Below, in pieces: positions 56,580-64,000 of a DNA stretch of 64,000 bases. Position numbers and translations under genes: made by a program. Under the pieces are notes generated by a model that worked only from the letters and a program-made list of their open reading frames with translations, was not told where the DNA came from and searched no databases. The stretch is taken from contig CM069870.1 in the NCBI GenBank assembly GCA_036172665.1, positions 27,564,001 through 27,628,000 on the forward strand, in the 5' to 3' direction. Origin of the DNA: Prosopocoilus inquinatus. Lineage: Eukaryota > Arthropoda > Insecta > Coleoptera > Lucanidae. Within the stretch, counting starts at the first letter, position 1. Each line of letters starts with the position of its first letter.

Positions 56580-57389
56580 TATTATGTGCACGTGCGGAAT
56601 AAAAAGTGATGGAAATAATTTTATTTAAAATTTGCAGAAATATAATTTTCGAAGAATATTATTAACGCATGGGGCAGCGCACAGTGCGTCGAATGATAGG
56701 CGTAAATGGACAAAAATCATAATTCTCCTTTCTCTTATTTTTTGGTCTTGGAAATATCTTCTAAACAGTTGCAGTAATTGAAAATAGTATAGTATCACTA
56801 GAATATACAGGGTGTGTCATTAGTATTGATTTCTTCACCAGCATCTTAACTATTAATTATAAAAGAAAATGTCTTATACAAAAGTTATTGTCTATAATTA
56901 GTTCTATATCAGAAAATTATTTTCACATGTACAGCATGTTCCATAAGTAAGTTATCTACCAAGCTTTTGCTTTCTTAAATGGAATATACCAATTTCGATA
57001 GATCTCGTACAAACTTACAACTGCAGCATTAAATCGAAACTACAGCTCTTCCATTGAATTAAAGAGCTAAAACGTAGAAGTATTTTATCAGTAATCAGCG
57101 ACGAATTTTTACCTAACTAATTATAAATATTGTGTAGAATATTTCCTACGAGTAAACATTTTTGATATACAGTCGTGCGCAGCTAAAATGTACCAACTAC
57201 ACAGAAACTTCACCCTTAAGACCTTATGCTACAAGGCTCATAGAAATGTCAAATCATAGCACCTAAGGTGCGCACAGCTGTCCATTTACATAGAAAAAAT
57301 TGAAACTTAAAAGTTTAAATTTTACAAGAAAATTAAATGGAACGCCCTATATACTTTGACATAACTAAATAGCTATAGTATGATCTAAC
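56580..57389. other. Interior of family B copy 2, no gene seen
   Basis: AT-rich. CAGGGTGTGTCATTAG at 56809 and, inverted, AGGGCGTTCCATTTAA near 57352 might be ends of a small TA-target MITE, but the match is short. Confidence 0.35.
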
Positions 57390-58010
57390 TTCTGACGAAG
57401 AAAAGAAAATGAAGAAAAAAGAGAAGGCATAATTAGATTTATTAAATTTCAACGAAGTATTGACATTTATAAGTAATCCGAGAACGTAAGTTCACTACAA
57501 GGAATTTTTACAACTAAAATTTATTAATTGCTAAAGTTCAAATAAAAAACTTTCAAATATTATTTTTATCTAATGAAATTTTATTTTCAACATTTAATCG
57601 ATATCTTGGGAACTGTTGAATATCGGCTAATGATTTTTAGCTGATTTTTTTGCAAACGCATGTTTTACCTTTTTTAATATTCAATCGTATTTTGTCGAAT
57701 TAAAAAAAAAATAAGTAATACTAGAGGCTAAAACATTTTCAATAACAAATCATTAGCGTTGGATATCGATTAGACGTTGAAAATAAATTAAGTATTAATA
57801 TAGTTAAATTTTCATTAGATAAAAATTACATTTTTAATTTTTTTTTCAGTAGTAATTATGTATACCTATAGTTCATTTCAGTTGTAAGCAGTTTTAGTAG
57901 CGAACTTATGTTCTCGGATCACTCATAAATGTCAATATTTCCTCGAAATTTAATAGTGGAACGTAATTGTGCCCTTTCCTTTTTGTTTATTTTCTCGAAA
58001 GATGGTTCTT
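57390..58010. mobile_element. Foldback element with about 250-bp arms
   Basis: The arms at about 57390-57640 and 57735-58010 share, in inverted order, TATTGACATTTATRAGT, ATCCGAGAAC.TAAGTTC, TTTTTATCTAATGAAA and ATTTTCAAC.T.TAATCGATAT. Precise ends and target duplication were not resolved. Non-coding. Confidence 0.7.
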
Positions 58011-58847
58011 CACCTCCAGTCGATGTAGGAAGCTCCGTAGGTCTTTCTTCACCAAACTCAACAAACTTTATTCTAAATTAAATTGCCTTTCTAAGAAAAT
58101 ATGGTAACGCAGTGTGAATAAAATTCGATTTCGAGAACATCGCCTCCAAAATCTACTACAATTCAGGTAAAAATAAGAACAAGTTTGAATTAATTCACCG
58201 TTTACACTATCCAGACATTCTGATATACTTAATTTTTTAAAACATATCTTTTGCGTTTGATTGTATCGATTTTGATATTTCCCTGACAGGAAATTCACTT
58301 GTTAAAAATTTGTCTATTGGTGATATGGGAAACGTTGCTAAAACAAATTTTTCGTTGAATTACCAGCGTATTAGCAGGTAGTAGCAGGATAATTTCTTGT
58401 TTTCGTAAAACGCGTGGATGAAGGAATCAGATATTAAAAAAATATTCGATTTGTTTCTTTACGTATTTTTGTAAAATTTGATTAAACTTTATTTTTAATT
58501 CTTGAAATAAGATAATTTTCATTTGCAGTTTTAATGTTAAAATATCCTCACAAATTACTTTGAAAATATTCATATCTGTAATAGAAGACTCCATTGTTAG
58601 GATTAATAGTCAAAATTATTTAGACTTTTATTTTAGTTGATTATGTGAGGTAACATTCATAGAATCGTAAATGTCACTCTGGCATACGGTCCTTGAACTT
58701 TCAAAAACTATATCGTAAATAGTTACAAAAAACAAAGAAATCAGAGAAATAGTAATTTTATTTAATTTTTAGACATTATTTGGTGACTGAAATCTTATTG
58801 TCCCTTAAGAAAAATATTGCATTTTCGATTTTTGTCCACAGCTCGAC
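58011..58847. other. Interior of family B copy 2, no gene seen
   Basis: AT-rich, without supported features. Confidence 0.35.
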
Positions 58848-59021
58848 GCACTGTGCAGCGGTGCAAATCTAAAATTATAATGCCATTACCTGACCATTCC
58901 CCGTAAATTTAACCCGAGCGGTACAAATGTATCGGTGGCGCAAATGTTCACGGCGCAAATGTCCCGACACCATCAATAACGGGTATCCAGTTATTAAAAT
59001 TATCGGGTATCGGTATATCTA

Positions 59022-59859
59022 GTTTACACAGAACTATACAGTGTTTGAAAGTTAGAGTTGTTAGGGGGCTCATAAAATATAATCGGCGTAAGACAAGGAA
59101 GAAACAAAATTTCAGATTTTTACTTTTATTTGTTTTCGAATTGAATACGAAATTCAGGGTGTTTGCGGAAATTTATCAGGTTGGCCTTGTAAATTACGCC
59201 GGTGCTCCAGATACCGCATACAAGGACAATAATGTGGCAATGTCATGACTTTAAAACAAGGTCCTGTCTGAATGTAATAACGGCTTTACGTTACCAAAAA
59301 AGGCGACGTTAAAAATCATTTTTCTATCTTTCCGTTTAACGGTTTGACAATTTAATTAAAAACTCGGCGGGTGTTTATTTTATTTATTACATTGTGCAGA
59401 AGAATAAATTACACGTATTTGTTTTGCATTATTGCGCGGAATATCCGAGTGTAACGAATGTAAACGGAAGCGGTAATTTTTTTTTTTTTTTATTTAATTT
59501 CGAGGCTTATGCAATAATTTAATATTGAACATTATTATTATTGCAAGTGACGTAGTTTATGTATGGACTGTTGTGACGAAAGCGTGAAAGTGGATGTGCA
59601 TACGGTAGCGCACACACGCTCACACATTAAAAAAGTGTTCCTTATTTATTAAATAAACATAACACGATGATAAGTAGATTAGACTTCGTAGAGGTAACCT
59701 AGAAAGCGTCACATATTGTTGAGGTTTCACCTATAAGGTAGGAAAAAAAGCGCATAGTGCGATAAGATACGGCGAGAGCCTCGGAAGTGGAAGAACTTGG
59801 AAAGAAAAAAGAAAACGGCGTGAACAATGTAAACGCAGCAACATCTCTCTACCTAGAAG
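59022..59859. other. Upstream region of the 60-kb gene
   Basis: From about 59050 base composition shifts toward more G+C and CpG, with little repeat content. A poly-T run is at 59479-59491. Dispersed CACACACGCTCACAC words lie near 59613. It probably contains upstream regulatory DNA of the gene starting at 60194 (inference). Confidence 0.4.
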
Positions 59860-60010
59860 ACGACGCAGTGTGATTGGTCGATTGAGTTGAGAAAAGTTCA
59901 CGGTTATCCTTGGGACGAGGGTGGTGTCCCACAGGATTAGGATTATTTGAGCTAGAGTAGGGAGACGATACATAGAGCGACCGTGCTTTCGTTACAATCA
60001 GTTTACACTA
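59860..60010 (+). promoter_or_regulatory. Candidate core promoter
   Basis: GATTGGTCG (inverted CCAAT box) lies at 59871-59879 and TCAGTT at 59998-60003 fits the arthropod initiator, with +1 at 60000. No TATA box is seen at -30. Position and composition agree with a promoter about 190 bp before the start codon at 60194. Confidence 0.45.
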
Positions 60011-60193
60011 AGCCGCTGATACGTTCGCGTATATGTCAGAGTGTCACCTTATTACATAAATATACATGTATCTCAAGATGTACATGAAGTAAAATAACGT
60101 ACTAGTACTTAACATTTTAAACTAAGAAAGAACCGAAACAGTGCTGGTGTAGTGATTCTGAGTGCAGGTTTTCTCAAATAAACAAAATTCAAC

Positions 60194-60308
60194 ATGAGAC
60201 TCGTACTGAACATCATCTTCTTTATAATATTTTTCACCTTTTCTCATGTTATTGCTAGATCGCCAGTGATTCACGAAGAGACCCCGAGAACGAGAAATAA
60301 GGCAGCAG
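60194..60308 (+). CDS. First coding exon of a putative secreted protein
   Basis: The frame starts with MRLVLNIIFFIIFFTFSHVIA, a clear signal peptide (charged start, long hydrophobic core, small residues before the likely cut), followed by RSPVIHEETPRTRNKAA. The start lies in CAACATG, a good insect start context, downstream of a CpG-richer promoter-like region. The exon probably ends at 60308 at CAG|GTTCGT, an acceptable but not strong donor site; reading on past it gives only chance codons and a stop at 60377. The rest of the gene would lie beyond the window, after an intron filled with tandem repeats. I do not recognise the protein. A secreted peptide precursor or extracellular protein is plausible. 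Confidence 0.55.
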
Positions 60309-61070
60309 GTTCGTTACAAATACATATTTTATTTTGTATAAAAATTCTCAATGACACTCAACGCGAATTAAACACATGACACCGTTTAGATATAACTTAT
60401 TAAATCGTTATTTATGTTTGATAAATAGTCGTACATCTTGCTTATTTTTTAATTTAAGTCGCAATTAAATATTGTTTGCGTGTGTGATGTTATTTTTCGA
60501 AAAACTTGCACCAGTTCGAATACAGAAAAATAATAGAATTAAGCGAACGCTGTTAGATTAAACAGCCGAAAGCACTATCATACGTCATTCTAATATAAAT
60601 GCATTAGTTTCGTAGTGAAACACAAGCGTTTAAGTATCTTATTATTTCGTTGCTCAAAGCGGTTTAATTGCATATGCCGCAGAATTACTTGTTGCATGCA
60701 CATGTACAGCATGACCTGTAAGTTACTGTTCCTGCAGAATCTATGATTTTACGTACAAAATTTACTATTGAAACAGATTTACAATGTCAATAACCTAGAT
60801 ATCTGTGGAGTGTAAATAAGCGTATCTTACTAATACGCTGCACTGATTGATCTCCGCGGATGTGCGTGTGTAAGTAACTTAAGGTGATAAATAATTCATT
60901 TTGTCAACACCATTATGTTACCAAAATTTGACATAATGTGGCACGGACTCAAAAGATATTTCCGTTTTCGAATAAACAAAATTTCCGTCTTGAATTACAA
61001 TCTAATTTTATTTAGTTATTTCTCAATTAATACGAAAACCGTTCGAGGTAATTTAGTAGGTATTAATTAA
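60309..61070. other. Presumed intron 1, unique part
   Basis: AT-rich non-repetitive sequence following the putative donor site. Nothing else supported. Confidence 0.4.
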
Positions 61071-61614
61071 TACAAGATTTTTAATAAATTTGAAAGTGTT
61101 GGCAAATGTACATGCATAAATTTATTGTAAATTTCAAAACGTAGGAAATTTTGGTTGCACAATTTGCATTACAACACGTGAATAATACATATTGTATCTC
61201 CGCATAACCTTGAATTTTTGCGTAATAAAAATTATAGAAAATAATTAAAAAGACTTTTTAAGAGAACTTGTGAATCCCGGAACGTTAAGTCCAAATTAGA
61301 GGAGGGAGGGAATTCTTCATATAAGAATAACGAAAAAAGTTTTTTATCCAACACCTGTTTATTATGAAGTCATAATACTGCTGATTTTGAATATATTATG
61401 AGGTCTATAAAACACTAGTGGAATTATGAACCCATAATTAAACTGTTATTCCAAATCGGCATTATTATGACTTCCTAATAAATAGGTGTTGGATAAAACT
61501 ATGCATTGCACTCGTGCCTTAACAGCAAATAAGTCACTTGTATAATAAATAGCTATTATTAAAGCTAAAATTTGTATTTTTTGGATATTTCTTGCTTATG
61601 ATAGTTGCAGAGGA

Positions 61615-61763
61615 TATGAAACAAATAAAAAAGCTTTTTAAAAACGAGCTAAAAAAAGTAATTTATTGACTTACTTGACGTTTCGCAAATAATTATATTT
61701 TTATATTAAATCAATAAATTACTCTTCCAGCTCGTTTTTAAAAAGCTTTTTATTTGTTTCATA
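61615..61763. mobile_element. Hairpin MITE inside repeat unit 1
   Basis: TATGAAACAAATAAAAAAGC and GCTTTTTATTTGTTTCATA are inverted, with AACGAGCT / AGCTCGTT inside. The centre carries TTACTTGACGTTTCGC. A half copy occurs at 6536-6608. Confidence 0.75.
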
Positions 61764-62443
61764 ATCCTTAAAATTTGTAAATTATGTTCACTAAAAAAAA
61801 ATATTGAAAATACAAGTGTTCAAGAAAGACAAAAAAGTGCGATGCCGGGTGTCCAATTTAAATACGCACGTTCGAGATAATTTATTATTAATACAAGATT
61901 TTTAATAAATTTGAAAGTGTTGGCAAATGTACATGCATAAATTTATTGTAAATATCAAAACGTAGGAAATTTTGGTTGCACAATTTGTATTACAACACGT
62001 GAATAATACATATTGTATCTCCGTATAACCTTGAATTTTTGCGTAATAAAAATTATAGAAAATAATTAAAAAGACTTTTTAAGAGAACTTCCAAGTCCAA
62101 GTTAGAGGAGGGAATTTTTTTTGAATCCATCGGATTTTTCGAATTCTTCATATGAGAATAACGAAAAGTTTTTTATTCACCACCTGTGTATTATGAAGTC
62201 ATAACACTGCCGATTTTGAATATATTATGAAGTCTATAAAACACTAGCGGTATTATGAACCCATAATTAAACTGTTATTCAAAATCGGCATTATTATGAC
62301 TTCCTAATAAATAGGTGTTGGATAAAACTATGCATTGCCCTCGTGCCTTAACAGCAAATAAGTCACTTGTATAATAAATAGCTATTATTAAAGCTAAAAT
62401 TTGTATTTTTTGGATATTTCTTGCTTATGAGAGTTGCAGGGGA

Positions 62444-62591
62444 TATGAAACAAATAAAAAAGCTTTTTAAAAACGAGCTAAAAAGTAATTTATTGACTTA
62501 CTTGACGTTTCGCAAATAATTATATTTTTATATTAAATCAATAAATTACTCTTCCAGCTCGTTTTTGAAAAGCTTTTTTATTTGTTTCATA
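62444..62591. mobile_element. Hairpin MITE inside repeat unit 2
   Basis: Same hairpin as at 61615, at the equivalent place in the next unit. It was therefore present before the unit was duplicated. Confidence 0.75.
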
Positions 62592-63452
62592 TTCTCTAAA
62601 ATTTGTAAATTATGTTCACTAAAAAAAATATTGAAAATACAAGTGTTCAAGAAAGACAAAAAAGTGCGATGCTGGGTGTCCAATTTAAATACGCACGTTT
62701 GAGATAATTTATTATTAATACAAGATTTTTAATAAATTTGAAAGTGTTGGCAAATATACATGCCTAAATTTATTGTAAATTTTAAAACGTAGGAAATTTT
62801 GGTTGCACAATTTGTATTACCAACACGTGATTAATACATATTGTATCTCCTCATAACCTTGAATTTTTGCGTAATAGAAATTATAGAAAATAATTAAAAA
62901 GACATGTGAATAGGACTTGTGAATCCCGGAACGTTAAGTCCAAGTTAAAGGAGGGATTTTTTTTTGAATCCATCGGATTTTTCGAATTTTTCATATAAGA
63001 ATAACGAAAAGTTTTTTTATCCAACACCTGTTTATTATGAAGTCATAATACTGCCGATTTTGAATATATTATGAGGTCTATAAAACACTAGTGGAATTAT
63101 GAACCCATAATTAAACTGTTATTCAAAATCGGCATTATTATGACTTCATAATAAACACATTTGTATAATAAATAGCTATTATTAAAGCTAAAATTTGTAT
63201 TTTTTGGATATTTCTTGCTTAAAACTATTTAATGCACTCCTGCCATTACAGCAACTAAGTCACTTGTATAATAATTAGCTGTTATTAAAGTTAAAATTTG
63301 TAAATTATGTTCACTGAATAAATATTGAAGTGTTCAAAAAAGAGAAATAGTTGCGATATCGGGTGTCCAATTTAAACACGCACGATAAGAATCTTATTTT
63401 ATTAGTTATTTTTCAATGAACACGAAAACTGTTCGAGGTAATTTATTATTAA

Positions 63453-63958
63453 CCCATTTCTGGCCAGATACAGACTAAGAAGAAAAACTTTTAATTTTTA
63501 TAAATATTTATTGCTAAAGGAACACTGATAATACACTAAAATGAAAAATAATCAAAATGAATATCAATTGTTGCAAATAAATAACGTTGCGTATAACCAA
63601 CATTGATCGAAAATGTTTTCTGAAAAAATGATGCCGAAAAATTTTTTCAAATAATTTTTAATGAAATGGAAATTTTGATAATTGTTATTTCTTGCATACT
63701 GTAGGAAGTAATTGACAATCATCGTCAACAGATCGTCGTCAAAAAACATTTTTCATACATCTGCATACATTCCATATTTAAGGTCTTTTCAATTTTTTGT
63801 GAATGACCTATCAAACGCGATAAATATTTTTTTGTGTAGACGCGAATTCCTAATTAAATGATTCTTAACTAGATTTTCGTGATTGGATGTCTTCTAATTA
63901 TTATTAAAAAAAAAAATAAAATGAAGGTTGCGTACACCCAACCTTAGCCGGAAATGGG
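63453..63958 (-). mobile_element. piggyBac-like mini-element
   Basis: TIRs CCCATTTCTGGC and, inverted, CCCATTTCCGGC, with TTAA on the left and TTTA on the right (TTAA expected). It interrupts the tandem repeat at its ATTATTAATACAAG segment, which supplies the TTAA target. The 506-bp length shows a large internal deletion. Confidence 0.82.
63564..63749 (-). pseudogene. piggyBac-type transposase fragment
   Basis: The 61-codon frame begins MFFDDDLLTMIVNYFLQYAR, resembling the N-terminal part of the piggyBac transposase domain (a D-LL--IV---N-YA pattern). This agrees with the TTAA/CCC termini of the surrounding element. The catalytic Asp residues are absent because the interior is deleted. Confidence 0.65.
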
Positions 63959-64000
63959 TTTACAAGATTTTTAATAAATTTGAAAATGTTGGCAATACGT

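Larger units (their letters stand above)
47406..58971. mobile_element. TIR transposon with GCGCAAATG motifs (family B), copy 2
   Basis: The left end (ACTTGCGCCGCGCACATTTG) and right end (inverted, GGTGTCGGGACATTTGCGCC) match copy 1 at 8594-10218. Left-interior similarity includes AGGTAAAGATTTAAAGTTGA. The 9-bp direct repeat ATCAATAAC flanks it (47397-47405, 58972-58980). The outermost bases of the left terminus are missing. It contains the Tc1/mariner element and a foldback element. Confidence 0.85.
47159..59021. mobile_element. hAT-like element with GGGTATC motifs, outermost of a four-level nest
   Basis: The left end TAGGGATGACGACGGGTAAC leads into CCGATACCCGATAATT. The right end, inverted, reads TAGATATACCGATACCCGAT then AATT. 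Flanks ACTTATAC / GTTTACAC could be an old 8-bp duplication (differences are all transitions). Several GGGTATCGGGTA words lie inside the left end. The native element is only about 290 bp: the rest is a later insertion at 47406-58971. Confidence 0.65.
61071..63452 (+). repeat. Tandem repeat, about 820-bp unit, three copies
   Basis: Units start TACAAGATTTTTAATAAATT at 61071, 61892 and 62719 (spacing 821 and 827 bp). Each unit contains TTGCGTAATAAAAATTATAG, GTCATAATACTGC and its near-inverse GGCATTATTATGACTTC. The first two units also hold a hairpin MITE. The third unit lacks the hairpin and is shortened. The repeat resumes at 63963, after the piggyBac-like insertion, and runs off the window. 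Confidence 0.9.

Overview
The window looks like AT-rich insect (or at least arthropod) nuclear DNA. It has intron-like and intergenic sequence, many terminal-inverted-repeat (TIR) DNA transposons with TA, TTA, TTAA or 8-bp target duplications, non-LTR, BEL/Pao and Ty3/gypsy pieces, and one likely first exon of a secreted-protein gene. I cannot assign the order. There are no rRNA genes, CRISPR arrays, bacterial-type operons or convincing functional tRNA genes. Most short open frames are chance.

Layout. 1-530: decayed Ty3/gypsy integrase. 697-3414: TIR element holding a long-TIR foldback (807-2308) and a hammerhead-ribozyme insertion (2739-3229). 4899-5075: a second kind of hammerhead with a fully canonical core. 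6004-7534 and 15563-18048: two hAT-type copies with exact 8-bp duplications. 8594-10218: TIR element rich in GCGCAAATG motifs, with a ribozyme array (9137-9898) inside it. 11394-12386 and 13114-13241: a nested TIR pair and a Harbinger-type hairpin. 18195-18930: Tc1/mariner transposase relic. 21430-24681: small MITEs. 25166 and 29241: two eroded hammerheads. 26340-27240: LINE reverse-transcriptase relic. 29699-32914: three-level nest. 34474-35691: a MITE with a paralogous empty site, then a hAT-type MITE holding a tRNA-derived SINE-like head. 36169-38995: two further TIR elements. 43648-44271: third ribozyme insertion. 47159-59021: four-level nest (hAT-like > GCGCAAATG element > Tc1/mariner > BEL/Pao). 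The BEL/Pao copy (49209-55135) has identical LTRs and one intact 1729-codon gag-pol frame. 59860-60308: candidate promoter and signal-peptide exon. 61071-63452: about 820-bp tandem repeats, interrupted by a piggyBac-like mini-element at 63453-63958.

The most unusual content is the set of hammerhead-ribozyme retroelements. Three separate insertions are flanked by 9-, 12- and 18-bp target duplications. They are built from a roughly 312-bp monomer carrying a type I hammerhead with a CUGANGA...GAAA core, a loopless palindromic stem III (ACAGCUGU) and a long stem I. All three have an inverted 5' segment and nearly the same two end points. This resembles metazoan retrozymes, whose tandem hammerheads yield small circular RNAs, but the fold-back architecture is not something I can match to a described family. 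A separate, fully canonical hammerhead lies at 4916-5015 on the minus strand.
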